Assembly: GCA_028281325.1 (NCBI GenBank)
Contig: JANQKC010000025.1
Coordinates: 24,782-88,781, forward strand
Origin: Alphaproteobacteria bacterium
GTDB taxonomy: Bacteria > Pseudomonadota > Alphaproteobacteria > UBA8366
Direction of reading: 5' to 3'
DNA: 64,000 nt
Shown: positions 1 to 8,918 of the stretch, in pieces
How the letters are laid out: every line of letters starts with the position of its first letter
Position numbering within the stretch: position 1 is the stretch's first letter
The notes under the pieces: generated by a model
Told to the model about the DNA's origin: nothing
Seen by the model: the letters and a program-made list of their open reading frames with translations, nothing else
Databases searched by the model: none
Made by a program: the position numbers and the translations under genes

Positions 1-699
1 GTCTGCCTGGGCGTAGGAAGCGCCCTTGCCGAGGATGATCAGCGGCCGCTTGGCGCCTTTCAGAACGTCGAGGGCGCGCGTCACGGAGTCCGGGGCTGGC
101 GGCTGCGCTGGCGCTGGATCAACGACTTCGACCAAAGACTTCTGGGCGTCCTCGTAATCCATGGTCTGGCCTAGGAGGTTGGCGGGCAGGTCGAGGTAGA
201 CGCCGCCCGGGCGGCCCGAACAGGCGGCGCGGATGGCGCGGGCGATGCCGATGCCGATATCCTGGGCGTGCAACACCCGGAAGGCGGCTTTGCACAGCGG
301 CTTGGCAATGGCCAGTTGGTCCATCTCCTCGTAGTCGCCTTGTTGCAGGTCGACGATCTCGCGCTCGGACGAGCCGCTGATCAGGATCATCGGAAAGCAG
401 TTCGTGGTCGCGTTGGCGAGCGCCGTGAGCCCGTTGAGGAAACCCGGGGCCGAGACGGTAAGACAGATGCCCGGCTTCTTCGTCAGGAAGCCCGCGATGG
501 CGGCGGCCTGTCCCGCGTTCTGCTCGTGACGGAAAGAGATCACGCGCATTCCCTGCGCCTGGGCGAAGCGCCCCAGATCGGTAATCGGAATGCCGGGCAC
601 GTTGTAGATCACGTTGATGCCGTTCAGCTTCAGCGCGTCGATGACCAGATGGAACCCGTCGGTCAGCTGGGCCTCTGCAACAGTCGCGGAATCCGCCAT
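1..699 (-). CDS. oxc: Oxalyl-CoA decarboxylase, C-terminal part beyond the window
   Basis: ThDP enzyme converting oxalyl-CoA to formyl-CoA and CO2 in the cytoplasm. The visible 233 residues are the N-terminal Pyr domain and the start of the central domain. They carry the catalytic Glu in FRHEQNAG (near residue 57) and stretches I recall as near-identical in Oxalobacter Oxc ([37 protein letters not shown]). These separate it from acetolactate synthase and glyoxylate carboligase. The ATG at 699 follows a GGGAG box about 8 nt upstream. It lies 65 bp downstream of gntR on the same strand and is probably co-transcribed with it. The gene continues left of base 1. A formyl-CoA transferase, the usual partner, is not visible and could lie outside. 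Confidence 0.93.
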   Translation of the reverse strand, partial: MADSATVAEAQLTDGFHLVIDALKLNGINVIYNVPGIPITDLGRFAQAQGMRVISFRHEQNAGQAAAIAGFLTKKPGICLTVSAPGFLNGLTALANATTNCFPMILISGSSEREIVDLQQGDYEEMDQLAIAKPLCKAAFRVLHAQDIGIGIARAIRAACSGRPGGVYLDLPANLLGQTMDYEDAQKSLVEVVDPAPAQPPAPDSVTRALDVLKGAKRPLIILGKGASYAQAD

Positions 700-764
700 G
701 TGTGTTCTCCCTCAGAGTCGTCTCGCCCTGGCGCGGCGAGCGCCGGCGGGCTTACCTATCAATG

Positions 765-1454
765 TCAGTCCAGATAATGCGCGTGCTGCTCCACATGCGC
801 GGCAAGGCCGAGCGTGTGCTCACGGACCAGGCGCTCGGCCAGGTCCGCATCGCGCGATTCCAGCGCCTCGATGATGTTCATGTGGTCGATGATCGACCGG
901 CTGGCGCGGTCGTTCTCGGAAATCGTCCGCATGCGGATCCAGCGCATATGGACCAGCAGATTTTCCGCCATCTGGTTGAGCAATTCGCATTGGCTCATGC
1001 TCAGGATCGCTTGATGGAATTGGATATTGTGTTCGGAATACTCGTCGATTTCCGCTTGGACGCGGTCGTTGTCGAATGTCGCGAACATGTCCCTCAGCGT
1101 TGCGATCTCGGCGTCCGATGCATTCTGCGTGATCAGCCGGGCCGCCATGCTTTCCAGCGCGGCCCAGACGGTGATCATCTCCAGGATTTCCTTCTTCGAC
1201 TTGCGGACGACGAAAGCGCCCCGTCGCGGATACACCTTGACGAACCCTTCCTGTTCCAACCGCGTGATGGCCTCGCGGATGGGTGTGCGGCTGACTCCGA
1301 ACTCTTCGGAAAGTTGCCGTTCGTCGAGCCGGGTATCCTCGGTCTCGGCATAGATGTTCATCGAGGTGATGGCTTGCTTCAGCGCATCGTAAACCTTGTC
1401 CTTCAGGACGAAGTTCACCTCGATGGGCTTGATCACCAGTTTCGCAGTAGACAT
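765..1454 (-). CDS. GntR/FCD-family transcriptional regulator of the oxc module
   Basis: A 229-residue regulator. Residues about 10-80 form the winged helix (RLDERQLSEEFGVSRTPIRE, then LEQEGFVKVYPRRGAFV), typical of GntR. Residues about 90-220 form an all-helical FCD ligand domain with the spaced His/Asp residues usual for a metal-assisted organic-acid pocket (EHNIQFHQAI, REHTLGLAAHVEQH). It sits between oxc and tctA on the same strand. A perfect 13-bp-arm palindrome lies about 75-105 bp upstream of its start and a related site lies between tctC and sucC, so autoregulation and control of the whole module are likely. The ligand (oxalate or a related acid) is inferred from context only. Confidence 0.88.
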   Translation of the reverse strand: MSTAKLVIKPIEVNFVLKDKVYDALKQAITSMNIYAETEDTRLDERQLSEEFGVSRTPIREAITRLEQEGFVKVYPRRGAFVVRKSKKEILEMITVWAALESMAARLITQNASDAEIATLRDMFATFDNDRVQAEIDEYSEHNIQFHQAILSMSQCELLNQMAENLLVHMRWIRMRTISENDRASRSIIDHMNIIEALESRDADLAERLVREHTLGLAAHVEQHAHYLD

Positions 1455-1527
1455 CTTTTCATACTGAATATGGGCGCAGCGACGCCGCCTCAGGGGGCTT
1501 TCGGAAGAGGCAGAGCCGTATGATCTG

Positions 1528-1558
1528 TCGTATCTGGTATCTAGTATACCAGATACGA
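1528..1558. promoter_or_regulatory. Palindromic operator upstream of gntR
   Basis: Perfect inverted repeat with 13-bp arms (TCGTATCTGGTAT / ATACCAGATACGA) and a 5-bp centre CTAGT. It lies in the 193-bp gap between gntR and tctA, both on the minus strand, so it can control gntR-oxc. The central GTATAC-type core resembles sites of FCD-type GntR regulators (known family behaviour). The link to this regulator is inferred. Confidence 0.75.
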
Positions 1559-1647
1559 TTGGGGCGCAAGGCCAATATCACGGTTTCGCGCGAGACAATT
1601 CCTCAAATGCACCGAGACGCCGACATTCACGCGCCGTTCGGTAGGCG

Positions 1648-3150
1648 TCAGAGTTCCGCGCGCCGCCTCTTCACGAGTTTGACGATCGGTAGGACGAACA
1701 AGACCACGGTGATGGCCATGATGACGGCGGAAATTGGCCGTTCGACGAAGATGCCGAAAGATCCGTGCGACATGATCAGGGATTGTCGGACCGAGGACTC
1801 GGCCAGCGGCCCTAGGACGATCGCCAGCACGCCCGGCGCTAACGGATAGTCGAGTTTGCGCATCAGATACCCGACGACGCCGAAGATCAGCATGAGCCAG
1901 ACGTCATGCATGTCCTTGGTGGGGGCGTAGCCGCCGACGATACAGAGGATAAAGATGACCGGCGCCAGGATCGTGAAGGGCATCCGCAGGACCATCAGAA
2001 AGGCCGGGATGAAGGCGAGGTTGATCAGCAGGGCGAACAGATTGGCGGCGTACAGGCTCGCGATCAGGCCCCACACGAATTCCGTATTGTTCACGAACAG
2101 CATGGGACCCGGCTCCAGGCCCCAGATGACCATGCCGCCGAGCAGGATCGCGGTGGTCGGCGAACCCGGAATGCCGAGCGTCAGCATCGGCAGCATGGAT
2201 CCCGTGCTGGCCGCGTTGTTCGCGGCTTCGGGGGCGACGACGCCGTCGACGTTGCCCTTGCCGTAGGAGTCGGGGTCTTTCGAGACGGTCTTGGCGACGC
2301 CATAGGCCATCAGCGAGCCCGGCGTCGCGCCGGCCGCCGGCAGGATGCCGACGAAATACCCCAGGAACGATCCCATCAGCATCGTGCGGATCGAATGCCG
2401 CAATGCGCCGATCGCGCGCATGATCCTGCGGAATGAAATCTTCGCCTGGCTGATGATCACGTCGCCCTTGTTCGTCTCGATGGTCCACAGCATCTCGCCG
2501 ATGCCGTAGATGCCGATGGCGAGGACCAGGAAGTTGATGCCGTGATAGAAGCCCGGCAGGTCGAAGAATATCAGCCGTGGGTCGCCGCTGACGATATCGA
2601 GGCCGACCGCGCTGAACACGAGGCCGATGAAGATCGAAAAGAAGGTCTTCGGAATGTCGTCGCCGCCGAGGCCGATAAAGGTGGCGAAGGCCAGCATCAT
2701 CAGCGCGAATTCTTCCGGCGGTCCGAAGGCGAGGGCGGCCTCCGCGAGCGGCGGCGCGAAGGCGGTGAACAGGGCGACGGAAATCGTGCCGCCGACGAAG
2801 GAGGCGGTGGCGGCCGCGACCAGCGCGCTATCCGCCTTTCCCTGCAGCGCCAGCGGCCGGCCGTCGAAGGTGGTCGCCACGGCGGTCGATGCGCCGGGGA
2901 TGCCCAGCATGATCGAGCTGATCGCGCCGCCGTACATCGCGCCGTAATACAGCGCGCCGAGAAAGATGATCGCCGAGGTGGGGGGGACGAGGAACGTCAT
3001 CGGCAGCAGGATCGCAACGCCGTTTACCGAACCCAGACCCGGCATCGCGCCGATGAACAGCCCGACGGTGCAGCCGAAGACGATCAGTGCGAAGTTCAAG
3101 GGCTGGAACGCGATCAGGAATCCGTCAGCCAGGAATTGAAATATCTCCAT
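1648..3150 (-). CDS. tctA: Tripartite tricarboxylate transporter, large permease TctA
   Basis: A 500-residue inner-membrane permease with about 11-12 hydrophobic segments over its whole length, the normal TctA size. Family landmarks are PGLGSVNGVAILLP near residue 40, PGASTAVATTFDG near 85 and LTLGIPGSPTTAILLGG near 325. It forms the membrane channel with TctB and receives substrate from TctC. The start ATG at 3150 is 8 bp after the tctB stop. The order on the minus strand is tctC-tctB-tctA, then gntR and oxc. TTT systems import carboxylates such as citrate or tartrate. Here the neighbouring oxc and formate dehydrogenase suggest oxalate or another short dicarboxylate, which is an inference. 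Confidence 0.92.
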   Translation of the reverse strand: MEIFQFLADGFLIAFQPLNFALIVFGCTVGLFIGAMPGLGSVNGVAILLPMTFLVPPTSAIIFLGALYYGAMYGGAISSIMLGIPGASTAVATTFDGRPLALQGKADSALVAAATASFVGGTISVALFTAFAPPLAEAALAFGPPEEFALMMLAFATFIGLGGDDIPKTFFSIFIGLVFSAVGLDIVSGDPRLIFFDLPGFYHGINFLVLAIGIYGIGEMLWTIETNKGDVIISQAKISFRRIMRAIGALRHSIRTMLMGSFLGYFVGILPAAGATPGSLMAYGVAKTVSKDPDSYGKGNVDGVVAPEAANNAASTGSMLPMLTLGIPGSPTTAILLGGMVIWGLEPGPMLFVNNTEFVWGLIASLYAANLFALLINLAFIPAFLMVLRMPFTILAPVIFILCIVGGYAPTKDMHDVWLMLIFGVVGYLMRKLDYPLAPGVLAIVLGPLAESSVRQSLIMSHGSFGIFVERPISAVIMAITVVLFVLPIVKLVKRRRAEL

Positions 3151-3158
3151 GCCCTAAA

Positions 3159-3656
3159 TCACAGAAAGATGTCGTACAGCGGGTAGAAGGCCGGTTCCGT
3201 GTACCCCTTCGGCAATGTGATCTTGAGCGCGATCTCGAAGAAGAAGAAGGTCGCGACTGGCATGCCGGCCGCCAGGGCGCCGGTAACGCCCCAGCCGTGC
3301 TTGCCCATGATCCGCATATAGAAGACGAGGAACAGCGGAATGGCGATATAGACGCCGACCACATGGATCGAGCCGATCATCACGGTCAGCGATCCGGCGC
3401 CGAGCAGGAAGAGCTGCAGCGCTTTGGGACTCATGAAGGGATCGGTGGACCGGGACGGCGGGCTACGCCGCCGCGCCCAGCGGATGATGATCGCAATGCA
3501 GCAGACCAGCATGCCCGCGCCCAGCCAGAAGGAGAAGGCGCCGCCGCCCGGTCCTTCGCCCGGAATCCAACCGATGGGAAGCTCGGTGCTTTTCCACATA
3601 ATGCCGGCGGAGAAGATCGCCAGGCACACGGCCATTACCAGTTCCGCCATGCGCAT
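3159..3656 (-). CDS. tctB: Tripartite tricarboxylate transporter, small permease TctB
   Basis: A 165-residue protein with four predicted membrane segments (near residues 5-25, 40-60, 80-105 and 120-150), the size and layout of TctB. It has no strong catalytic motif, as is normal for this subunit. A GGAGG box lies about 8 nt before the ATG at 3656. It sits 49 bp after tctC and 8 bp before tctA on the same strand, so it belongs to the uptake operon. Confidence 0.85.
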   Translation of the reverse strand: MRMAELVMAVCLAIFSAGIMWKSTELPIGWIPGEGPGGGAFSFWLGAGMLVCCIAIIIRWARRRSPPSRSTDPFMSPKALQLFLLGAGSLTVMIGSIHVVGVYIAIPLFLVFYMRIMGKHGWGVTGALAAGMPVATFFFFEIALKITLPKGYTEPAFYPLYDIFL

Positions 3657-3705
3657 TACGACAATCCTCCCCGCCCGGCAGTTATCCTAGAAAGCCAACC
3701 TTCTG

Positions 3706-4725
3706 CTACTTGATCTCACCGGCCGCCTTCAGCAGCTTCCGGTGCGCCTCGCGCTCTTTGGTGAAGTAGGCGGTCAGTTCCTTGCCGGTGAGCCATCCGG
3801 GAATAAGGCCCTTCTTCTGCAGGTAGTCCTGCCATTCGGCCGACTTGTAGACCTTCTCGAACACGCCGACATAAAACGCTTGTACGTCGGGCTCGGTCTT
3901 CGGCGGCGCAACGATGCTGCGCTGCATGTAGTAAACCATGTCCGTGCCGTAGCCGAGTTCCTCGAAGGTCGGGATGTTGCCGAACTTGCCAGACAGCTTG
4001 CCCTTTGGGGTGAAGCTGGCGAGGGCGCGCGATTTCCCGGCGTCCCAGAAGCCCGCCTGCTCCGACGGGTTGTTGACGGTCGAGTTGATGTGCTTGCCGA
4101 TCAGTTGTTTGGCAACGGTTCCGCCGCCTTTGAACGGCACGTAGGTCATCTTGATGCCGAACTTCTTCTCGAGCATGCCCGTCACGAGGGAGTCTTCTTG
4201 TCCCTTACCGGTACCGCCCATCCTCCAGGATTGCGGTCCGGCCTCTTTGACCGCTTTCACATAGTCGTCGACCGTTTTGATATCGGTGTCGCTGTGTACC
4301 CAGAGCTGGAAGGTATCTTCGGCCAACCGGGCGACCGGGGTGAACTTCGCGATGTCAACGTCGATGCCCGGATTGCGGAGCGGCGTCGTGTAGTAGCTGT
4401 TCAGCGTCGCCATGATGACATGCGGGTCGCCCGCCTTGTCCCGGACATAGCGCAATGCCTCGGCGCCCGACCCGCCGCCCTTGTTTACGGGCACGAATGG
4501 CTTCGGCGAATAGTTATGCTTCTCGATAATGCCTTGGATGAACCGCGCGAGCCGGTCGGCCCCGCCGCCCTTGCCGGCCATGATGACGAACTCGACAGGC
4601 TTCCTGGGTTCCCAGGCGGCAAGGGCGTCTTCCGACGTCGCCATCGTACCGGCGCTGGCGATGAACCCTGTTGCAAGTCCTAGCAGCCATGCCCTTCGTG
4701 AGAGTCGCAATTTCAATTCGGCCAT
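3706..4725 (-). CDS. tctC: Tripartite tricarboxylate transporter, periplasmic binding protein TctC (Bug family)
   Basis: A 339-residue substrate-binding protein. The ATG at 4725 has GGGAGGA 5-6 nt upstream. An upstream in-frame ATG at 4833 would only add a 36-residue extension without signal character. The N-terminus RLSRRAWLLGLATGF followed by an Ala-rich stretch looks like a Sec or twin-arginine export signal. The mature part begins WEPRKPVEFVIMAGKGGG, the usual Bug start, and includes the carboxylate-binding PFKGGGTVAKQLIG region. First gene of the tctCBA operon. A GntR-type half-site lies about 175-190 bp upstream in the divergent promoter region. Binding of oxalate is inferred from context. 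Confidence 0.9.
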   Translation of the reverse strand: MAELKLRLSRRAWLLGLATGFIASAGTMATSEDALAAWEPRKPVEFVIMAGKGGGADRLARFIQGIIEKHNYSPKPFVPVNKGGGSGAEALRYVRDKAGDPHVIMATLNSYYTTPLRNPGIDVDIAKFTPVARLAEDTFQLWVHSDTDIKTVDDYVKAVKEAGPQSWRMGGTGKGQEDSLVTGMLEKKFGIKMTYVPFKGGGTVAKQLIGKHINSTVNNPSEQAGFWDAGKSRALASFTPKGKLSGKFGNIPTFEELGYGTDMVYYMQRSIVAPPKTEPDVQAFYVGVFEKVYKSAEWQDYLQKKGLIPGWLTGKELTAYFTKEREAHRKLLKAAGEIK

Positions 4726-4883
4726 TTTTTCCTCCCTAGCCAATCGATGAACAATCGAGACGTTTGTTTTGTTTTTATTGAGGCAATTTTTCTGCGCAGA
4801 CTTAAAGAATACTCTACCCAAGGTATGCTGCATGCGTCACCATGCAGCGGCATTGTTGTTCTTAGGGGTGCTTGTCCACGTAT

Positions 4884-4912
4884 CGAGTTTGAAATACTGT
4901 ATACCAAATACG
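4884..4912. promoter_or_regulatory. Second, degenerate copy of the gntR-type operator in the tctC/sucC divergent promoter
   Basis: The right half GTATACCAAATACG (4899-4912) matches the right half of the palindrome at 1544-1557 at 13 of 14 positions. Over the 29-bp site the match is 20 of 29, because the left arm is decayed. It lies in the 344-bp gap between divergent tctC and the sucC-like gene. The wider gap is AT-richer than the genes and holds no other gene I can support. Confidence 0.55.
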
Positions 4913-5069
4913 GCATTCATATCTACTGCGATGTTTCGTGTATGGGAATTGGCATGAGAGAGTCGCGCATGCGCTGCGCGACATCCTTTCGGCGGGATGG
5001 CGGCGCTGCGAACCGGCCCTTGACTGACATTGCCAGCCGTTGCGGCGCGGATCATGCGGATGAAACGCC

Positions 5070-6242
5070 ATGAATATTCATGAGTATCAGGCCAAAGCCT
5101 TGCTCAGGCGGTACGGCGTCAGAGTGCCGAACGGTCAGGTCGCGTTTTCGGTTAGAGCCGCAGGGGACGTTCCGAAAAAACTGTCGGGCAACGCATTCGT
5201 CGTTAAGGCGCAGGTGCATGCCGGTGGACGCGGCAAGGCGGGCGGCGTGCGGTTCGTGGAAGGCAGCGAACAGGCCGCCGCTGCGGCGGCAGACCTTTTG
5301 GGGTCGACCCTGGTGACGGCACAAACGGGTGATGCGGGCCAACGGGTCCACCGGGTCTATGTCGAGGAGCGATGCAACGTCGTTCGCGAGTTGTATTTGG
5401 CGCTGCTGGTCGACCGCTCCGTGGGGCGCGTGTGCATTGTCGCGTCCGATGAAGGCGGCGAGGAGATCGAGGACATTCTCGCGCAAGCACCGGAGAGACT
5501 ACAACGTGTCGCGATCGATCCGGACAGTGGATTGCAGCCCGATACGGTCCGGCACCTTGCCGCCGACCTTTCCCTTTCCGGCGGCGCGGCCGAGATGGCG
5601 GTCCCGTTGCTGTCCGGTGTGTATGACGCTTTCATCGACAATGACGCCAGCCTGATCGAACTCAATCCGTTGGCGGTCACGCCCGGCGATGATCTTGTCG
5701 CGCTCGACGTAAAAATGGTCATCGACGATAACGCATTGATGCGGCATGCGGATCTTGAGGCGCTGCGCGACGAAGTGGAAAGGGACGCGGCGGAGATCGA
5801 AGCGCGCCGGTACGCGCTGAACTATCTCAAGCTATCCGGCACGATTGGATGCATGGTCAACGGCGCGGGGTTGGCGCTGGCGACGCATGACCTGATCGTG
5901 CAAAACGCCGGCGCGCCGGCGGATTTCATGGACATTCGGCCGGAAGCGACGCGCGCGCAGGTCGCGACGGGGTTCGGCATGCTGCTGACCAATCCCAATG
6001 TGAAATGCGTGTTTGCCAATCTTTGCGGCGGCGGAATTCTGCGGTGCGACACCATCGCCGACGGTATCGCCGATGTCGTGCGCGACGTCGGCTTGCCGGT
6101 GCCGCTGATCTTCCGCGCCACGGGGACGAATGCCGATTTGTCTCGCAAGGTGTTAGCGGACCGGGGCGTGGACGCGATGTTCGTCTCGGATTTTGCCCAG
6201 GCCGCGTCGCTTGCGGTCCAAGAAGCGCGAGGCGTCGCCTGA
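5070..6242 (+). CDS. SucC-like ADP-forming acyl-CoA synthetase, beta subunit (divergent)
   Basis: A 390-residue protein with an ATP-grasp domain at residues 1-240 ([33 protein letters not shown]) and a CoA-ligase domain at 240-390, full length for SucC/MtkA. It would couple CoA-thioester formation or cleavage to ATP/ADP with the next gene. Succinyl-CoA synthetase has FLDVGGGA and NIFGGIVRCD in the C-terminal half. Here they read [13 protein letters not shown] and [11 protein letters not shown], so a pocket-lining loop has changed. This is therefore unlikely to be the housekeeping TCA enzyme. Context with oxc and formate dehydrogenase suggests formyl-CoA or oxalyl-CoA as substrate. Malyl-CoA is an alternative. 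Confidence 0.82.
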   Translation: MNIHEYQAKALLRRYGVRVPNGQVAFSVRAAGDVPKKLSGNAFVVKAQVHAGGRGKAGGVRFVEGSEQAAAAAADLLGSTLVTAQTGDAGQRVHRVYVEERCNVVRELYLALLVDRSVGRVCIVASDEGGEEIEDILAQAPERLQRVAIDPDSGLQPDTVRHLAADLSLSGGAAEMAVPLLSGVYDAFIDNDASLIELNPLAVTPGDDLVALDVKMVIDDNALMRHADLEALRDEVERDAAEIEARRYALNYLKLSGTIGCMVNGAGLALATHDLIVQNAGAPADFMDIRPEATRAQVATGFGMLLTNPNVKCVFANLCGGGILRCDTIADGIADVVRDVGLPVPLIFRATGTNADLSRKVLADRGVDAMFVSDFAQAASLAVQEARGVA

Positions 6243-7147
6243 TGCCGGTCCTCGTCGATGAGAGCACCAAAGTGATTTGCCAGGGCATGACCGGGGGCCA
6301 AGCGACTTTCCATTGCGAGCAGGCGATCGCTTACGGCACCCGCCTTGTTGGTGGGGTGACGCCGGGCAAGGGCGGTGCTCGGCATCTCCGCCTTCCGGTC
6401 TTCGACACCGTGGCCGCCGCCGTCGCGGCCACGGGGGCGACGGCGACGCTGGTATTCGTGCCGCCGCGCAATGCGGCGGATGCGATCATCGAAGCGATCC
6501 GGGCGGAAATGCCCTTGGCCGTTTGCGTCACCGAACGCATTCCGGTTCTGGACATGGTGCGGGTCAAGAAGGCTTTGGAAGGGGCGAAGACGCGGCTTAT
6601 TGGCCCGAACTCACAGGGGATCATCACACCCGGTCAGTGCAAGATCGGCGTCATGCCGGGGCATATCCATCGTCCGGGTTCGATCGGCATCGTGTCGCGG
6701 TCGTCCAGCCTCACCTATGAAATCGTCGAGCAACTCAACGTCGCCCGGCTGGGGCAGTCGACCTCGATCGGCATCGGCGGCGACCCAGTTTACGGCATGG
6801 GCTTCGTTGATTGCCTGGACTTGTTTCTGGATGATCCGGAGACAGAGGGGGTCGTTTTGATCGGCGAGATTGGCGGGTCGGATGAAGAGGAAGCCGCTGC
6901 CTACATCGCCGGGCGGAAACCCGGGAAACCCATCGTCGCTTATGTTGCGGGCCTGTATGCGCCAAAGCAGCGGCGTATGGGGCATGCCGGGACGATCGAC
7001 ACGCTTGGCGGCGGCGACGCGGCCACGAAGATCGAAGCGTTGGAAAACGCCGGCGTTTGCGTCGCGGCGTCGGTTGCAACGGTCGGGGCGGAAATGCGAC
7101 AAGCGCTTGCCGTGCGACCGCACCCGGCTAACCTATTGGACGGGTGA
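6242..7147 (+). CDS. SucD-like ADP-forming acyl-CoA synthetase, alpha subunit (divergent)
   Basis: A 301-residue CoA-binding alpha subunit whose ATG overlaps the beta-subunit stop by one base (TGATG), so the two are translationally coupled. The N-terminal Rossmann domain ([23 protein letters not shown]) and the phospho-His in RRMGHAGT near residue 244 are present, so the phosphotransfer chemistry should be intact. The loop that is GPNCPG in SucD is GPNSQG here, losing the Cys near the CoA thiol, and SRSGTLTYE is SRSSSLTYE. The substrate is unassigned. The operon context (formate dehydrogenase downstream, oxc in the divergent unit) argues for a C1/C2 CoA ester. Confidence 0.82.
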   Translation: MPVLVDESTKVICQGMTGGQATFHCEQAIAYGTRLVGGVTPGKGGARHLRLPVFDTVAAAVAATGATATLVFVPPRNAADAIIEAIRAEMPLAVCVTERIPVLDMVRVKKALEGAKTRLIGPNSQGIITPGQCKIGVMPGHIHRPGSIGIVSRSSSLTYEIVEQLNVARLGQSTSIGIGGDPVYGMGFVDCLDLFLDDPETEGVVLIGEIGGSDEEEAAAYIAGRKPGKPIVAYVAGLYAPKQRRMGHAGTIDTLGGGDAATKIEALENAGVCVAASVATVGAEMRQALAVRPHPANLLDG

Positions 7148-7205
7148 CCTTTGTTGCGTAATCTATGCTGGCCGCCCAAGAAGAACGAAGAAAGAAATCA
7201 CCACG

Positions 7206-8918
7206 ATGGTTGAAAGCAAGACATCCAACCGCCCGATGGAGCGGCGTATTCATCCTGGGTCGGGGCGGCGAAAGGCCGCGATGTTCCCCAAGGGCCGCCA
7301 ATTGGAGTCCTCGGCCCGCGCAGAGGTGCGGGCGCTGTTGGCGGACCGTCCGCGCGACCGGGACTTGCTGATCGAATACTTGCATCTTATCCAAGACAAA
7401 TACGGCTGCCTCTCGGCCGGTCATCTGCAGGCGCTTGCGTCTGAATTGTCCCTGGCTATGGCCGAGGTCTATGAAGTGGCGTCCTTCTATGCGCATTTCG
7501 ACATCGTGCTCGACGACGAGACACCGCCGCCGCCGGTCACGATCCGCGTCTGCGACAGCCTGACCTGCGAAATGATGGGTGCGGCGACGCTGTTGAAGGA
7601 TTTGCCGGGGGCGCTTGGGTCGAATGCCCGCGTGGTGCGCGCGCCCTGCATGGGGCGGTGCGACACGGCGCCCGTGGCGGAAGTCGGCCATCATCACGTC
7701 GATCGGGCCGACGTGGCGTCCCTCTCGGCGGCGGTTGCGGAGAACCGGACGCATCCCGCCATGCCGGATTTCAAGGGCTACGATGCCTATGTCGCCGATG
7801 GCGGCTATCGGTTGCTGAAAGACTGCCGGAGCGGCGCGCGGGACGTGGAAGACCTCGTCTCCCGGTTGGAGGAGTCCGAACTGCGCGGTCTCGGCGGGGC
7901 TGGGTTCCCGACCGGCCGGAAATGGCGGTTCGTGCGCCAGGAACCCGGCCCGCGCCTGATGGCCATCAATGCGGACGAGGGGGAACCCGGGACGTTCAAG
8001 GATCGCCATTATCTCGAACGCGATCCGCACCGTTTTCTCGAAGGGATGCTGGTCGCCGCCTGGGTCGTCGAGGCGGAAGCCGTGTACATCTACCTGCGCG
8101 ACGAATACCCGGCGTTGCAGCATGTCCTTGCCGAAGAGATCAAGCGCGTCGAGGCGGAAGGCCTGAACGGTGATTGCGCGATCCATCTGCGGCGCGGCGC
8201 GGGCGCGTATATCTGCGGCGAAGAGTCGGCGATGCTGGAAAGCATCGAGGGCAAGCGCGGTCTGCCGCGCCACAAGCCGCCGTTTCCCAGCCAGGTCGGG
8301 CTGTTCGGCCGGCCGACGCTTATCCACAATGTGGAGACGGTCTATTGGGTCCGCGATATCGTCGAACGCGGCGCATCTTGGTTCAGCGGCGAGGGGCGCA
8401 ACGGTCGGCAGGGGCTGCGCAGCTTCTCCGTGTCCGGGCGCGTCCGCGAGCCCGGCGTGAAACTGGCGCCCGCGGGGATCACCGTCCGCGAGCTGATCGA
8501 AGAATATTGCGGCGGCATGGCCGACGGGCACGCCTTCAAAGGATATCTGCCCGGCGGCGCATCCGGCGGGATTCTGCCGGCAAGCATGGCCGATATCCCG
8601 CTGGACTTCGGCACGCTGGAAGAACATGGGTGCTTTATCGGGTCGGCGGCCGTTGTCGTGCTGTCCGATCAGGACGATATGAAGGCGGTGGCGTTGAATC
8701 TGATGCGCTTTTTCGAGGATGAAAGTTGCGGCCAATGCACGCCCTGTCGCGTCGGTACGGAAAAGGCGGTCAAATTGATGTCTGAGCCGGCATGGGACAT
8801 GCCGCTGCTGCGGGAGTTGAGCACGGCGATGGCGGACGCATCGATTTGCGGGTTGGGGCAGGCCGCGCCCAATCCGTTACTTTGCTTGATGAAGTATTTC
8901 CCGGAGGATCTGAAATGA
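7206..8918 (+). CDS. fdsB: NAD-linked formate dehydrogenase, fused gamma-beta subunit (NuoE-NuoF type)
   Basis: A 570-residue fusion. Residues about 30-165 are a NuoE/FdsG-like thioredoxin-fold domain with 2Fe-2S Cys at C116, C121, C148 and C152. Residues about 190-570 are a NuoF/FdsB domain with the FMN/NADH loop (GLGGAGFPTGRKW, NADEGEPGTFKDR, GAGAYICGEESAM) and a 4Fe-4S set C508, C511, C514 and C548. It passes electrons from the Mo subunit to NAD+. Canonical Fds systems keep fdsG and fdsB as separate genes. The start ATG at 7206 has only a weak purine-rich leader. It overlaps the alpha-subunit gene by ATGA. No fdsC/fdhD chaperone gene is adjacent. Confidence 0.87.
   Translation: MVESKTSNRPMERRIHPGSGRRKAAMFPKGRQLESSARAEVRALLADRPRDRDLLIEYLHLIQDKYGCLSAGHLQALASELSLAMAEVYEVASFYAHFDIVLDDETPPPPVTIRVCDSLTCEMMGAATLLKDLPGALGSNARVVRAPCMGRCDTAPVAEVGHHHVDRADVASLSAAVAENRTHPAMPDFKGYDAYVADGGYRLLKDCRSGARDVEDLVSRLEESELRGLGGAGFPTGRKWRFVRQEPGPRLMAINADEGEPGTFKDRHYLERDPHRFLEGMLVAAWVVEAEAVYIYLRDEYPALQHVLAEEIKRVEAEGLNGDCAIHLRRGAGAYICGEESAMLESIEGKRGLPRHKPPFPSQVGLFGRPTLIHNVETVYWVRDIVERGASWFSGEGRNGRQGLRSFSVSGRVREPGVKLAPAGITVRELIEEYCGGMADGHAFKGYLPGGASGGILPASMADIPLDFGTLEEHGCFIGSAAVVVLSDQDDMKAVALNLMRFFEDESCGQCTPCRVGTEKAVKLMSEPAWDMPLLRELSTAMADASICGLGQAAPNPLLCLMKYFPEDLK

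Noticed and set aside
1..699. Acetolactate synthase or glyoxylate carboligase
   Set aside because: The Oxc-specific stretch [15 protein letters not shown] and surrounding blocks fit oxalyl-CoA decarboxylase much better.
7128..8735. A 535-residue minus-strand frame
   Set aside because: Antisense to fdsB, which has all its cofactor motifs.
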